From Iamia majanohamensis (GTDB lineage Bacteria; Actinomycetota; Acidimicrobiia; Acidimicrobiales; Iamiaceae), in assembly GCF_028532485.1 (NCBI RefSeq), contig NZ_CP116942.1:3906001-3970000 (forward strand): 64,000 nucleotides of DNA, written 5' to 3'. This document shows, in pieces, positions 43,172 through 53,308 of this stretch. The notes under the pieces are model-generated. The model was not told the DNA's origin. It saw only the letters and a list, made by a program, of their open reading frames with translations, and ran no database searches. Every line of letters begins with the position of its first letter. Within the stretch, counting starts at the first letter, position 1. The position numbers and the translations under genes were made by a program.

Positions 43172-43804
43172 TCAGGGGGTCGTCGGATCCGCCCCGGGGG
43201 GCGCTGCGGGCGGTGGGCCGACCAGACCACCGCCGCGGGCGGTCGGCCCCTCGACGGCGGTGACCGCCCCGGCCAGGGCGGCCCCGAGGTCGGGGTCGGC
43301 GTCGAGCGCGGCCTCGAGCAGGGCCTCGCCGTCGTGCCAGAGGGCGGCCAGGTCGTGGTGGGCGTGGCCGACGGTGCGGGCCACGCCCCGGTCGGCCGGG
43401 GAGGGGTCGCGCCGGTGGGCGTCCCACAGCACGAGCAGGCGGGGCACGAGGCCCCGGTGGAGGCCGGCCAGCCGGGCGGGGGTGGCCTCGAGGCCGGCCA
43501 GGGCGGCCACGGCCTCCTCCGCCCCCGCCGAGGGCGGGGCGACCCACGCCTCGGGGTCGGTCCCGGTGGGGCGGGGCAGGTGGCGGCGCAGGGCCACCCC
43601 GTGGTCGCCGACGACGCGGGAGAGCTCGGCCAGGTGGATCCGGGCCGCGGCCTCCGGGGTGGTGGGCACCCAGCCCCCGGCCACGGCGAAGACCTGGTCG
43701 CACCACCACGCCCCGGCGCCGAGGGCGGCGCCCAGGGCCAGGGCGTCGCGGGGCGGCCCGGGGGGGACGGGGCCGGGGGTGACGGCAGGCGGGTCGGCGG
43801 GCAT
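43172..43804 (-). CDS. Hypothetical protein, 210 residues, probable helical bundle
   Basis: The product has a Pro-rich first 18 residues, then long amphipathic helices with several conserved-looking His and Glu residues (LAELSRVVGDHGVALRRHLP, GHAHHDLAALWHDGEALLEA), and a Gly/Pro-rich tail. The His/Glu spacing resembles ferritin-like or DUF helical proteins but I cannot place it. The start is ATG at 43802-43804; a shorter version is possible. No linkage to the neighbouring transporter is evident (79-base gap). Confidence 0.6.
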   Translation of the reverse strand: MPADPPAVTPGPVPPGPPRDALALGAALGAGAWWCDQVFAVAGGWVPTTPEAAARIHLAELSRVVGDHGVALRRHLPRPTGTDPEAWVAPPSAGAEEAVAALAGLEATPARLAGLHRGLVPRLLVLWDAHRRDPSPADRGVARTVGHAHHDLAALWHDGEALLEAALDADPDLGAALAGAVTAVEGPTARGGGLVGPPPAAPPGADPTTP

Positions 43805-43883
43805 GGCCGGGCCAGCGTAGGAGCCGCCCCCAGGGACCGGGACGATGCCCGGCGCAGGGCGAGGTCGCGCCCGCCGGTACGCC

Positions 43884-44774
43884 TCAGCCGTGGACGGTGG
43901 GCTCGACCGCGGGGTCGTCGGTCACGTCACCCCGCAGCAGGGGGAGGACCTCGACGGTGAGGATGGCGGCCAGGATGAGCGCGGCCCCGGCCAGGCCCCG
44001 CCAGCCCAGCTCCTCGCCGGTCGCCACGCCGAGGACGGCGGCCGACACCGGCTCGACCAGGAGGATCAGCGCGGCCCGGGAGCTGGGCACCGTGCGCTGG
44101 CCGGCGACCATGCAGAGGAAGGCGACGGAGGTGGCGAGCAGGCCGGTGAAGAGGGCCGCGACCCAGGCCCCGGCGCCCAGGTCGTAGCCGCCGAGCCACA
44201 GGCCCGGGACGGCGCAGACCGCCCCCACGGTGAGGACCTGCACGAAGGTGAACCGCACGGGGTCGAGGCGCTCGGTGGTGCGGCCGACCACCACGAGGTG
44301 GCCGGCGAAGGCCACCGCGCACCCGAGGGTGAGCACCTCGCCCCAGTCGAAGGCGTCGCCCCCGCTGCCCGACAGCAGCCACAGGCCGCCGACGGCCAGG
44401 GCCACACCGACGACGAGGCGGCGGCCGGGCCAGGTGCGCTCGGTCACCCCGACCATGAGCGGGACGATCACGACCAGCAGGTAGGTGACGAACGCGGAGG
44501 TCGAGGTGGTGGTGGCCCGCAGGCCGAAGGTCTGCAGCAGGTAGGCCGAGGCCAGCACCAGCCCGGCCAGGACGCCGAGGCGGACCTCCCCGCCGCCGGA
44601 CGAGGGGCGGCGCAGGGCGAGCGGCGCCAGCGCCGCGGCGGCGATGAGGAACCGGGCCCCCAGGAACGGCACCGGCTCGGCCGTCTCGATGGCCCGCTGC
44701 ATGACGAGGAACGTGCTGCCCCAGAGCAGCCCGGCCGTCGCCAGCAGCAGCGCCCCCCGCACCTCCCGCCTCAC
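43884..44774 (-). CDS. EamA/DMT-family transporter
   Basis: The 296-residue membrane protein has ten predicted helices arranged as two five-helix EamA repeats (first from LLLATAGLLWGSTFLVMQRA, second from LTLGCAVAFAGHLVVVGRTT). It belongs to the drug/metabolite transporter superfamily, which exports or takes up amino acids, nucleotides or other small molecules by proton exchange; specificity cannot be predicted. The GTG start is at 44772-44774, and palindromic repeat copy C lies just upstream. Confidence 0.9.
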   Translation of the reverse strand: MRREVRGALLLATAGLLWGSTFLVMQRAIETAEPVPFLGARFLIAAAALAPLALRRPSSGGGEVRLGVLAGLVLASAYLLQTFGLRATTTSTSAFVTYLLVVIVPLMVGVTERTWPGRRLVVGVALAVGGLWLLSGSGGDAFDWGEVLTLGCAVAFAGHLVVVGRTTERLDPVRFTFVQVLTVGAVCAVPGLWLGGYDLGAGAWVAALFTGLLATSVAFLCMVAGQRTVPSSRAALILLVEPVSAAVLGVATGEELGWRGLAGAALILAAILTVEVLPLLRGDVTDDPAVEPTVHG

Positions 44775-44794
44775 CGGGACCTCACCTCACCCGA

Positions 44795-44845
44795 CGGACC
44801 TTGGACGCCTGGTCGCGCCAGGCAACGACACCCGTCCAAGGTCCG
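44795..44845. repeat. 51-bp palindromic repeat, copy C
   Basis: This is the most perfect copy: CGGACCTTGGACG (44795-44807) and CGTCCAAGGTCCG (44833-44845) are exact inverted repeats of 13 bases around a 25-base loop with TGGTCGCGCCAG. It differs from copy A, 40 kb away, only at a few positions. It lies in the 75-base gap between the HAD gene and the EamA gene, both on the minus strand. Confidence 0.88.
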
Positions 44846-44849
44846 TGGG

Positions 44850-45491
44850 TCAGCCGGCCACGAGGAGGGCGTCGAGGGCGGCCACGGCCTCGACCGGGTC
44901 GGCCACGAGCAGGCCGGTGAGCCCGGCCCGCTCGGCCCCGGCCACGTTGCCCGGGTGGTCGTCGAGGAACACGGCCCGGGCCGGGTCGGTGACGCCCAGG
45001 AGCCCGAGGGTGTGGAGGTAGATGCGCGGGTCGGGCTTGCGCAGGCCGACGGCGGAGGAGTCGACCACCGCGTCGAAGAGGTCCTCGGCCGGCACCAGCT
45101 CGCGCCAGGACTGCGACCCCTCCTTGACGTTGTTGGTGCAGAGGGCGGTGCGGTACCCCTCGTCGCGCAGGGAGCGGACCCGGTCGACGACCACGTCGTG
45201 GACCGTGAGGCGGCCCATCATCCCGCCGAAGGCCTCCCAGTCGATGGTGACCCCTGCGGCGGCGGCCTCCTCGCCCACCCAGGCCACCCAGTCGGTGATG
45301 GGCACCTCGCCCCGCTCGACCTGGTGCCAGAGGTGGTCGGTGTCCTCGTCGTAGGGCCCGAGGAGGAGGGCGAGGGCGGCCTCCCGGCTCTCGGCCCCGG
45401 TGACGATGTCGGCGATGGCGTCGAAGGCCGAGGTGATGACGACCCCGGAGAGGTCGAAGACCACCGCGTCGAACCGCCGGTCGGCGCTCAC
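44850..45491 (-). CDS. HAD-family hydrolase
   Basis: The 213-residue protein has HAD motif I as [14 protein letters not shown], where the second aspartate of DxD is replaced by serine as in dehalogenase-like and some phosphatase members. Motif II lies in [11 protein letters not shown], motif III in [12 protein letters not shown], and motif IV in [18 protein letters not shown]. It is of the HAD-IA group with a helical cap. The GTG start overlaps the hisG stop as GTGA, so it is the last gene of the nadE-hisE-hisG operon. A histidinol-phosphate phosphatase role would fit the position, but the family signature does not prove it. Confidence 0.85.
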   Translation of the reverse strand: MSADRRFDAVVFDLSGVVITSAFDAIADIVTGAESREAALALLLGPYDEDTDHLWHQVERGEVPITDWVAWVGEEAAAAGVTIDWEAFGGMMGRLTVHDVVVDRVRSLRDEGYRTALCTNNVKEGSQSWRELVPAEDLFDAVVDSSAVGLRKPDPRIYLHTLGLLGVTDPARAVFLDDHPGNVAGAERAGLTGLLVADPVEAVAALDALLVAG

Positions 45492-46369
45492 AGGCGGGCG
45501 CTGCGCAGGTCGCTGGCCAGGATGGCCTTGGCCCCCAGGTCGGCCAGGGCGTCGATGGTGGCGTTCATGTCGGCCTTGGGCACCAGGGCCCGCACCGCCA
45601 CCCAGGCGTCGTCGCGGAGGGGGGCCACGGTGGGCGACTCGAGGCCGGGCGTGAGGGCCACGGCCTCGTCAAGCAGGGTCCGGGGGCAGTCGTAGTCGAC
45701 CATCACGTACTGCTGGGCCACGGCCACCCCCTCCAGGCGCCGGAGCAGCTGGCGACGGGCGGCCGGGGCCGCGGGGTCGGTCGGCGGCGGCGCGTCGCCC
45801 GTGGGCCCCACGACGACGGCCTCGGAGGTGCAGAGGACGGGCCCGAAGGGCGCCAGGTCGTGGGCGGCCAGGGTGCGACCGGTGCTGACGACGTCGGCCA
45901 CCACGTCGGCCACGCCCAGCTCGACGGAGATCTCGACCGCCCCCTCCAGCCGGACGACCTCGGCCTCGATGCCGCGGGCGGCCAGGTCGTCGGCCACCAG
46001 GCGGGGGTAGGACGTGGCGATGCGGCAGCCGGCCAGGTCCTCCAGGGTCCAGGGCCGACCCTCGCCGGGGCCGGCCGCCGGGCCGGCGTAGAGGAACCGG
46101 GACCCGCCGATGCCGAGGGCCAGCAGCTCGTCGACCGTGGCCCCCGAGTCGAGGGCCAGGTCCCGGCCGGTGATGCCCAGGTCGACCTGGCCACGGCCCA
46201 CGTAGACGGCCACGTCCCGGGGCCGCAGGAAGTAGAAGCGCACCCCGTTGGCCGGGTCGACCACGGTGAGGCCGCGCCCGTCGGGGCGACAGCGGTAGCC
46301 GGCCTCGCCGAGCATGGTGGTGACGCCCTCGGAGAGAGCGCCCTTGTTGGGCAGTGCGACCGTCAGCAT
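45488..46369 (-). CDS. hisG: ATP phosphoribosyltransferase
   Basis: The 293-residue enzyme catalyses the first step of histidine synthesis, joining ATP and PRPP, and is normally inhibited by histidine. It is the long form with its own C-terminal regulatory domain ([20 protein letters not shown] and [20 protein letters not shown]). The PRPP-binding stretch is [20 protein letters not shown], and the start [15 protein letters not shown] is standard. ATG is at 46367-46369, 19 bases after hisE. The rest of the his pathway is not in the window. Confidence 0.95.
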   Translation of the reverse strand: MLTVALPNKGALSEGVTTMLGEAGYRCRPDGRGLTVVDPANGVRFYFLRPRDVAVYVGRGQVDLGITGRDLALDSGATVDELLALGIGGSRFLYAGPAAGPGEGRPWTLEDLAGCRIATSYPRLVADDLAARGIEAEVVRLEGAVEISVELGVADVVADVVSTGRTLAAHDLAPFGPVLCTSEAVVVGPTGDAPPPTDPAAPAARRQLLRRLEGVAVAQQYVMVDYDCPRTLLDEAVALTPGLESPTVAPLRDDAWVAVRALVPKADMNATIDALADLGAKAILASDLRSARL

Positions 46370-46388
46370 CGGGTCCTCGGGTGGGCGG

Positions 46389-46652
46389 TCAGAGGTGGCG
46401 GTAGACGTCGGCCGGGGTGACCCCCCGGGCGACCATCACCACCTGGAGGCGGTAGAGGAGCTGGGAGATCTCCAGGGCGAGGGCCTCGTCGTCCTCGTGC
46501 TCGGCGGCCAGCCACACCTCCCCGGCCTCCTCGAGGACCTTCTTGCCCATGGCGTGGATCCCGGCGTCGAGGGCCTCGACGGTGGCCGAGCCGTCGGGAC
46601 GCTCGGCGGCCCGGGCGAGGAGGGTCTCGTGCAGCTCGTCGAAGGTGGCCAC
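46389..46652 (-). CDS. hisE: Phosphoribosyl-ATP diphosphatase
   Basis: The 87-residue enzyme carries out the second histidine step. The MazG-like metal site is visible in [20 protein letters not shown] and [20 protein letters not shown]. The GTG start at 46650-46652 is 4 bases after nadE, and hisG follows 19 bases downstream, so the genes are co-transcribed. Pairing of hisE with hisG is common in actinobacteria. Confidence 0.95.
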   Translation of the reverse strand: MATFDELHETLLARAAERPDGSATVEALDAGIHAMGKKVLEEAGEVWLAAEHEDDEALALEISQLLYRLQVVMVARGVTPADVYRHL

Positions 46653-46656
46653 CCGG

Positions 46657-48387
46657 TCAGCCCCGGAACCCGTTGGTGATGGGCAGGCGTCGGTCCTTGC
46701 CGAAGGCCTTGCCCGTGACCCGGGGCCCGGGGGGCGACTGGCGCCGCTTGTACTCGGCCCGGTCGACGAGGAGGGTCACCCGCCGCACCACCTCGGCGTC
46801 GTGGCCGGCGGCGATGATCTCCGAGGCGGTGTGGTCGAGCTCGATGTAGGCGTGGAGGATCGGGTCGAGCTCCTCGTAGGGCGGCAGAGTCTCGTCGTCG
46901 CGCTGGTCGGGGCGGAGCTCGGCCGACGGGGGCTTGGTGAGCACCGCGTCGGGGATCAGGTCGTGGCCGGCCCGCTCGTTGCGGCGGCGGCCGAGGGCGA
47001 AGACCCGGGTCTTGAGCACGTCGCGGATGAGGGCGTAGCCCCCCACCGTGTCGCCGTAGAGCGTGGCGTAGCCGACGGCGGCCTCGCTCTTGTTGCCGGT
47101 CGACAGCACCAGCCAGCCCATCTTGTTCGACAGGGCCATCAGCACCTGGCCCCGGATGCGGGACTGGACGTTCTCCTCGGTGAGGTCCGGGTCGAGGCCG
47201 GCGAAGGAGGGGGCGAGCATCTCGAGCATCGCCGCGTGGGCGGGCTCGATGGGGATGGTGCGGTGGTCGACGCCGAGGTTGGCCGCCAGCTTCTCGGCGT
47301 CCGACAGGGAGTGGTCCGAGGAGTAGCGCGACGGCATGGCCACGGTGTGCACCCGGTCGGGGCCGATGGCGTCGACCGCCAGCACCGCGACGATGGACGA
47401 GTCGATGCCGCCGGACAGCCCGATGACCACGTCGGAGAAGCCGTTCTTCTCGACGTAGCCGCGGGTGCCGAGCACCAGGGCCTCCCAGACCTCGTCGTCG
47501 GGGGCCATGACGGGGGCGATGTGGGCGATGGGGCCGTCGGCGTGGGCCGGGGGATCGCCCCCGGTGACCGGCGTGGAGGAGACCTCGAGGACGGGCAGCT
47601 GCTCGTCGACGGGTCGGCCCCGGGGGTCGAGCAGGCGCTTGCGGTAGACGGGACCGATGTCGATGTCGACCACGAGGAGGTCCTCGACCATCTGCGGCGA
47701 CCGGGCGAGGAGGGTGCCGTCGGCGTCGAAGGCCATGGAGCCCCCGTCGAAGACGAGCTCGTCCTGGGCGCCGACCTGGTTGACGTACACCAGCGCAGCG
47801 CTGGCGTCGGCGGCACGGGTGGCGAGCATCCGCTCCCGCCGGGCCGGCTTGCCCTCGGCGTAGGGCGAGGCGTTGATGTTGATCACGACCTCGGCGCCGC
47901 TGTCGGCCTGGTCGGCGATGGGCCCGGTGGGGCTCCAGGCGTCCTCGCAGATCGACACGCCCACGGGCACGCCCCGCACCGAGTAGAGGGTCTCGGGCTG
48001 GCGGCCGCGACCGAAGTAGCGCAGCTCGTCGAACACCGCGTAGTTGGGCAGCTCGCACTTGCGGTAGACCCCGCGCACCTCGCCGCCGGCGCACACCGCC
48101 GCCGCGTTGTGGAGGTCGCGGTCGAGGTCGACGAAGCCGATCACGGCCACGCAGTCGCCGGTGGCCGCGGCCACCTCGTGCAGGGCCTCCAGGTTGGCGG
48201 TGACGAAGCCGGGCTTCAGCAGGAGGTCGTCGGGCGGGTAGCCGGTGAGGGCCAGCTCGGGGAACGCGGCCAGGTCGGCGCCGGCCTCGGTCGCGGCCCG
48301 GTAGGCGTCGAGCACCCGCTCCACGTTGCCGTCGAGGTCGCCCACGTGGGTGTCGATCTGGCAGGCGGCGATGCGGAGGCGGGCCAC
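46657..48387 (-). CDS. nadE: Glutamine-dependent NAD+ synthetase
   Basis: The 576-residue enzyme makes NAD from deamido-NAD with glutamine as nitrogen donor. The N-terminal nitrilase-type glutaminase has the Glu ([15 protein letters not shown]), Lys ([11 protein letters not shown]) and Cys (GVSICEDAW) triad. The C-terminal synthetase has the PP-loop [18 protein letters not shown] and [22 protein letters not shown] at 48385-48387 gives the normal start ([11 protein letters not shown]). It heads the nadE-hisE-hisG-HAD operon; linking NAD and histidine synthesis may reflect shared PRPP use. Confidence 0.94.
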   Translation of the reverse strand: MARLRIAACQIDTHVGDLDGNVERVLDAYRAATEAGADLAAFPELALTGYPPDDLLLKPGFVTANLEALHEVAAATGDCVAVIGFVDLDRDLHNAAAVCAGGEVRGVYRKCELPNYAVFDELRYFGRGRQPETLYSVRGVPVGVSICEDAWSPTGPIADQADSGAEVVININASPYAEGKPARRERMLATRAADASAALVYVNQVGAQDELVFDGGSMAFDADGTLLARSPQMVEDLLVVDIDIGPVYRKRLLDPRGRPVDEQLPVLEVSSTPVTGGDPPAHADGPIAHIAPVMAPDDEVWEALVLGTRGYVEKNGFSDVVIGLSGGIDSSIVAVLAVDAIGPDRVHTVAMPSRYSSDHSLSDAEKLAANLGVDHRTIPIEPAHAAMLEMLAPSFAGLDPDLTEENVQSRIRGQVLMALSNKMGWLVLSTGNKSEAAVGYATLYGDTVGGYALIRDVLKTRVFALGRRRNERAGHDLIPDAVLTKPPSAELRPDQRDDETLPPYEELDPILHAYIELDHTASEIIAAGHDAEVVRRVTLLVDRAEYKRRQSPPGPRVTGKAFGKDRRLPITNGFRG

Positions 48388-48474
48388 CGCCCCAGGGTAC
48401 CGACCACCGATGGCGGGCCCGGCGCCCGGGGTCGGACCGGCGGGAGCCGCGGCCCCTAGCCTGCGGCCCGTGGC

Positions 48475-48717
48475 GTGCCCGGTCCCCACCTGCTCGACGG
48501 CGGCACCCTCGCCGCGCCGGGCCCTCCGGGGGTGCGGGTGACCACCGGGGTGGCCGTCCTGCTCATCATCGTGCTGCTGGTGGCGGTGCCGGTGGTGATG
48601 GTGGGGGCCTTCCTGGCCGCCAGCGCCCGCAAGGCGCAGGCCGCCGAGGCCGCGGAGGCGGCCCGGGCGACCGACGGCGAGGGCCCCGACGACGGCGGGG
48701 GCCGGGCCTCGGCCTGA
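48475..48717 (+). CDS. Small single-span membrane protein, 80 residues or fewer
   Basis: The frame starts at GTG 48475 and could instead start at GTG 48532. One strong helix (GVAVLLIIVLLVAVPVVMVG) is followed by an Ala/Glu-rich cytoplasmic tail (ARKAQAAEAAEAARATDGEG). No family is evident. It is divergent from nadE and 22 bases ahead of glnE on the same strand. Confidence 0.5.
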   Translation: MPGPHLLDGGTLAAPGPPGVRVTTGVAVLLIIVLLVAVPVVMVGAFLAASARKAQAAEAAEAARATDGEGPDDGGGRASA

Positions 48718-48739
48718 TCTCCGGGGGGCGGGGCCGCCG

Positions 48740-51418
48740 GTGCGGCACCATGGCCCGGCCGTGGCCCCCACCTCCCCGCTCGACGACCTGGTCCGCCGCT
48801 GCGCCGACCCCGGTCGGGCCGACGCCGTGCTCGACCGCCTCGGAGCGGCTCGCCCCGAGGACCTGGCCCGGACCCGGAGCGACCCGACACTGGCCCGGCG
48901 CGTCGTCGACGTCGCCGCCGCCAGCGGCTGGCTGGGACGGCTCCTCGTGGCCGACCCCCTGGCGCTCGACGTCCTCGCCGCCCCCGACGAGGCGGTGCCG
49001 GTGGCGCCCACCGACCCCCGCTCCCTCGCCCGCTGGCGGCACCTCGAGCACCTCCGCATCGCGGCCGACGACCTGGGCGGGCGGGACCCCCTCGAGCGCA
49101 CCATGGCCCGCATCACGGCCATGGGTGCGACCGTCCTCGACCGCGCCCTCGGCCTGGCGGGGGCGGACGACCTCGCCGTGGTGGGCATGGGCAAGGCGGG
49201 TGGGACCGAGCTCAACTACGCCTCCGACGTCGACGTCGTCCTGGTCGGCCCCGGGGCGGGCGAGGCCGCCCAGCGCGCCGCCCGCCGGTTCCTCGACGTG
49301 GCCCGCACCGCCCTCCGCGTCGACGTCGACCTCCGTCCCGAGGGGCGGGACGGGCCCCTCGTGCGGACCCTCGACGGCTACGTGGCCCACTGGGAGCGGG
49401 CCGAGCCGTGGGAGCGCCAGGCGCTGCTGAAGGCCCGCCCCCTGGCCGGCGACCCGTCCCTCGGCACGGCCTTCGCCGAGGCCGCCGGCACCCAGCTCTG
49501 GGAGCGGGGGTTCGGGGCCGACGCCATCCACCAGGTGCGGGCGATGAAGGCCCGGACCGAGCGCCACGCCGCCGCCGGCATCGCCGGCGACCGGGACATC
49601 AAGCGGACGGCCGGCGGTCTGCGCGACATCGAGTTCTCGGTGCAGCTCCTCCAGCTCGTCCACGGCCCCCTCGACCCCGGCCTTCGGGTGCGGGGCACCC
49701 TCCCGGCGCTCACCGCCCTCGCCGACGGCGGCTACGTCGGCGGCGACGACGCCCTGTGGCTCCGGGCCTCCTACCGGTTCCTCCGCCGCCTCGAGCACGC
49801 CGTGCAGCTCGACGAGGACCGCCAGACCCACGCCGTGCCCGCCGGCCGGCCGGAGCGGGCCCGCCTGGCCCGGGTGCTCGGGCTCCACGACCGGCCCCGC
49901 ACCGCCGCGGTCGACGAGCTCGACGCCGAGCTCACGGCGTGTCGGGCCACGGTGCGCCGCATCCACGAGCAGGTCTACTTCCGACCCCTGCTCGACGCCT
50001 TCGCCGGCGTCGACGCGCCCCTGGGGGCCGAGGCCGCGGCCACCCGGCTGGAGGCCTTCGGCTTCGCCGACGCCACCCGCACCCGCCAGGCCGTCGGCGA
50101 GCTCACCCGGGGCCTCACCCGGGCGTCGCGGCTGATGGCCCAGACCCTCCCGCTGCTGCTCGACTGGCTCTCGGTGGGCCCCGACCCCGACCGGGGCCTG
50201 CTCGCCCTGCGCACCCTCGTCGCCTCCGACGCCCCCGCCGTGGCCGCCGCCTGCCGGGACTCGCCCGAGGCCGCCCGCCGCCTCTGCCTGGTGGCCGCCA
50301 CCAGCCCCACCCTGACCCGGTCCCTCGGCCGGGCGCCGGAGCTGCTGCGCGCCCTGGGCGAGCACCTCGAGCCCACCGGGACGGCGGCCCGGGGGCGCTT
50401 GGTGCGCTCGGCCACGTCCCGCCCCGACGTGGCGTCGGGGCGGGTCGCCCTGGCCCACGTGGTGCGCCAGGAGCAGGCCCGGGTGGGCGTGGCCGACGTC
50501 CTCGACGAGGCCGACCCCGACGCCGTGGGCCGGGCCCTCGCCGACGTCGCCCGGGGTGCGGTGGAGGCCGCCGTGGCCCTGGCCCGCCCCCAGGTGCCGT
50601 TCGCGGTGCTGGCCCTCGGCCGGCTGGCCGGGGGCAGCCTGGGCTACGCCTCGGACCTCGACCTGCTGCTGGCCCACGGGGCGACCACGGATGCGGGACG
50701 GGAGGAGGCGACCCGGGCCGCCGAGGAGGTGCGCCGGGTCCTGCTGGGCTCGGGCCCGGCCGACCGCCTCTTCGAGGTCGACCTCGACCTGCGCCCCGGC
50801 GGCCGCAGCGCGCCCCTGGTGCAGGGCCGCCACGGCATCGAGGAGCACGTCGAGCGCTGGGCCGAGCCGTGGAAGCGCCTCGCCCTCTCCCGGCTGGAGC
50901 CGCTGGCCGGCGACCTGGACCTGGCGCGCGACGTGGTCGAGGCCGTCGGGCCGACGGTGTGGCGCCCCCTCACCGAGGAGGACCGCCGGGCCGTGCGGCG
51001 CATCAAGGCCCGGGCCGAGCGCGAGCGCATCCCCGCCGGCGAGGACCCTGCGTTCCACCTCAAGCTGGGACCGGGGGCCCTGGCCGACGTCGAGCTCACA
51101 GTGGCCCTCCTCCTGCTCGACCTGGGCCGGCGAGAACCCGGCACGGTGGCGGGCATCGAGGTGCTGCGCGCCGCCGGGCGCCTCGACGACGAGGAGGCCG
51201 AGGCCCTCACCGCCGCCCACGCGTCCTGCGACCGGGCCCGGAACCGCTGGAGCCTGGTGGCGGGGCGCCCGCGCAACGCCCTGCCCGCCGGCGAGGACCT
51301 CACGACCCTCGCCCGGTCGCTCGGCACCACCGGGCCCGAGCTCCGCGACGAGTACCTCCGCCTCACCCGCCGGGCCCGCCGGGTGGTGGTCCGCCGCTTC
51401 TACGGCCAGGACGCCTGA
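48740..51418 (+). CDS. glnE: Glutamine synthetase adenylyltransferase/deadenylyltransferase
   Basis: The 892-residue bifunctional enzyme attaches and removes AMP on glutamine synthetase and so tunes nitrogen assimilation. Two nucleotidyltransferase domains are seen: VVGMGKAGGTELNYASDVDV in the N-terminal (removing) half and LALGRLAGGSLGYASDLDLL in the C-terminal (adding) half. Each is followed by its own helical domain (IKRTAGGLRDIEFSVQLLQL and RRIKARAERERIPAGEDPAF). The start is GTG at 48740, with GTG 48761 as an alternative. The glutamine synthetase gene itself is not in the window. Confidence 0.94.
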   Translation: MRHHGPAVAPTSPLDDLVRRCADPGRADAVLDRLGAARPEDLARTRSDPTLARRVVDVAAASGWLGRLLVADPLALDVLAAPDEAVPVAPTDPRSLARWRHLEHLRIAADDLGGRDPLERTMARITAMGATVLDRALGLAGADDLAVVGMGKAGGTELNYASDVDVVLVGPGAGEAAQRAARRFLDVARTALRVDVDLRPEGRDGPLVRTLDGYVAHWERAEPWERQALLKARPLAGDPSLGTAFAEAAGTQLWERGFGADAIHQVRAMKARTERHAAAGIAGDRDIKRTAGGLRDIEFSVQLLQLVHGPLDPGLRVRGTLPALTALADGGYVGGDDALWLRASYRFLRRLEHAVQLDEDRQTHAVPAGRPERARLARVLGLHDRPRTAAVDELDAELTACRATVRRIHEQVYFRPLLDAFAGVDAPLGAEAAATRLEAFGFADATRTRQAVGELTRGLTRASRLMAQTLPLLLDWLSVGPDPDRGLLALRTLVASDAPAVAAACRDSPEAARRLCLVAATSPTLTRSLGRAPELLRALGEHLEPTGTAARGRLVRSATSRPDVASGRVALAHVVRQEQARVGVADVLDEADPDAVGRALADVARGAVEAAVALARPQVPFAVLALGRLAGGSLGYASDLDLLLAHGATTDAGREEATRAAEEVRRVLLGSGPADRLFEVDLDLRPGGRSAPLVQGRHGIEEHVERWAEPWKRLALSRLEPLAGDLDLARDVVEAVGPTVWRPLTEEDRRAVRRIKARAERERIPAGEDPAFHLKLGPGALADVELTVALLLLDLGRREPGTVAGIEVLRAAGRLDDEEAEALTAAHASCDRARNRWSLVAGRPRNALPAGEDLTTLARSLGTTGPELRDEYLRLTRRARRVVVRRFYGQDA

Positions 51419-51452
51419 CCCCGGGTCGGCCCGCCGTGGCAGGCTCGGCGCC

Positions 51453-53294
51453 ATGGCCGGCACCGACCTCACCCCCGTCCCCTCCCCCCTCCAGGGCCAG
51501 GTGGTGGAGGTCCGGGTCGCGGTGGGGGACGCGGTCCACGCCGGCCAGGTGGTGGCCGTGGTCGAGTCGATGAAGATGCACCACGACGTCACCGCGCCCG
51601 AGGCCGGGGTGGTCGCGTCGCTCGCCGTCGCCGTCGACGACCAGGTGGCGCCGGGCGACCCGGTGGCGGTGCTCCGCCCCGGCGGCGAGGCGTCCGGGAC
51701 CGAGGTGGCGGGCCCCGACCTCGACCTCGACGCGCCCCGGGCCGACCTGGAGGAGGTGAGGGCCCGCCACCGGGTCGGGTCCGACGAGGGCCGGGCCGAG
51801 GCGGTGGCGAAGCGCCACGCCCGGGGCCGGCGCACGGCCCGGGAGAACGTGGCCGACCTGGTCGACGAGGGCTCGTTCGTCGAGTACGGGCCGCTGGCGA
51901 TCGCGGCCCAGCGCCGGCGGCGCGACCTCGAGGACCTCATCGCCCGCACCCCCGCCGACGGCCTGGTGGGCGGCGTGGCCCGCGTGAACGGCGACCTGGT
52001 GGACCCCGACCGCTCCCGGGCGGTGGTGGCGTCCTACGACTACACCGTCCTGGCCGGCACCCAGGGGTACCAGAACCACCGCAAGAAGGACCGCCTGTTC
52101 GCCCTGGCCGAGGAGCAGCGCCTCCCCATCGTCCTCTTCGCCGAGGGCGGCGGCGGCCGCCCCGGCGACACCGACACCACCACGGTGTCGGGCCTCGACT
52201 GCCTCGCCTTCCACCTCTTCGGCCGCCTCTCGGGCACCGTGCCCCTGGTGGGGATCGGCTCGGGCCGCTGCTTCGCCGGCAACGCCGCCCTCCTCGGCTG
52301 CTGCGACGTCGTCATCGCCACCGAGGACGCCAACATCGGGATGGGCGGACCGGCGATGATCGAGGGCGGCGGGCTCGGGACCTTCGCGCCGGAGGACATC
52401 GGCCCCATCGACGTCCAGGACGGCAACGGCGTGGTCGACGTGCGGGTGGCCGACGACGCCGCCGCGGTGGCCGCCGCCCGCCGCTACCTCTCCTACTTCC
52501 AGGGCCCGGTCGCGCCCGTCGACCCGGTCGACCCCCGGACCCTGCGCCACCTCGTGCCCGAGGACCGCCTCAAGGTCTACGACGTGCGCGCCGTCCTCGA
52601 CGCGCTCGTCGACGAGGGCTCCCGCATGGAGCTGCGCCAGGGGTTCGCCAAGGGGATGGTCACCTCCCTCGCCCGCATCGAGGGCCAACCCCTGGGCATC
52701 GTGGCCAACGACCCGGCCCACCTCGGCGGTGCCATCGACAGCGACTGCTCCGACAAGGCGGCCCGGTTCCTCCAGCTGTGCGACGCCCACGGCCTGCCCG
52801 TGCTCTTCGCCTGCGACACCCCGGGCTTCATGGTGGGACCGGCGTCGGAGGAGACCGCGTCGGTGCGGCACATGAGCCGGCTGTTCGTGACCGGCGCCAA
52901 CCTGTCGGTGCCCTGCGCCACGGTGATCCTGCGCAAGGCCTACGGCCTCGGCGCCCAGACCATGGCCGCCGGCAGCTTCAAGGCCCCGGCCTTCGTGGTG
53001 GCCTGGCCCACCGGCGAGCTGGGCGGCATGGGCCTGGAGGGCGCCGTCCGCCTCGGGTTCCGCGACGAGCTGGCCCGGGAGACCGACGACGAGGCGCGGG
53101 AGGCCCTGTTCCAGCAGATGGTGGCGGCCGCCTACGAGCACGGGAAGGGGATCAACGTGGCCGCCCAGCTCGAGATCGACGACGTCATCGACCCGGCCGA
53201 CACCCGACGCTGGATCACCACCGCCCTGCTCCCCGCCCCCCTCCCCCCCGACCGCCCCCGCCGCCCCCGCCGCCCCCACGTCGACACCTGGTAG
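51453..53294 (+). CDS. Biotinyl domain-carboxyltransferase fusion (acyl-CoA carboxylase type)
   Basis: The 613-residue protein starts with a biotin carrier domain: VESMKMHHDV places the biotin lysine at residue 41, after VPSPLQGQVVEVRVAVGDAV. From about residue 95 it is a full carboxyltransferase with the oxyanion and CoA-binding blocks (TVSGLDCLAFHLFGRLSGTV, GIGSGRCFAGNAALLG, IGMGGPAMIEGGGLG, FACDTPGFMVGPASEE, LRKAYGLGAQTMAAGSF). It should transfer carboxyl groups from biotin to an acyl-CoA. The biotin domain is normally on the biotin carboxylase or a separate protein. No biotin carboxylase gene adjoins it. Start is ATG at 51453; the C-terminus is Pro/Arg-rich. Confidence 0.9.
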   Translation: MAGTDLTPVPSPLQGQVVEVRVAVGDAVHAGQVVAVVESMKMHHDVTAPEAGVVASLAVAVDDQVAPGDPVAVLRPGGEASGTEVAGPDLDLDAPRADLEEVRARHRVGSDEGRAEAVAKRHARGRRTARENVADLVDEGSFVEYGPLAIAAQRRRRDLEDLIARTPADGLVGGVARVNGDLVDPDRSRAVVASYDYTVLAGTQGYQNHRKKDRLFALAEEQRLPIVLFAEGGGGRPGDTDTTTVSGLDCLAFHLFGRLSGTVPLVGIGSGRCFAGNAALLGCCDVVIATEDANIGMGGPAMIEGGGLGTFAPEDIGPIDVQDGNGVVDVRVADDAAAVAAARRYLSYFQGPVAPVDPVDPRTLRHLVPEDRLKVYDVRAVLDALVDEGSRMELRQGFAKGMVTSLARIEGQPLGIVANDPAHLGGAIDSDCSDKAARFLQLCDAHGLPVLFACDTPGFMVGPASEETASVRHMSRLFVTGANLSVPCATVILRKAYGLGAQTMAAGSFKAPAFVVAWPTGELGGMGLEGAVRLGFRDELARETDDEAREALFQQMVAAAYEHGKGINVAAQLEIDDVIDPADTRRWITTALLPAPLPPDRPRRPRRPHVDTW

Positions 53295-53308
53295 CGGGGT
53301 TTCGTCAT

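Noticed and set aside
44850-45491. Serine in place of the second aspartate of the HAD DxD motif as inactivation
   Set aside because: FDLSGV and FDFGGV variants are usual in this HAD subgroup, and the other three motifs are present.
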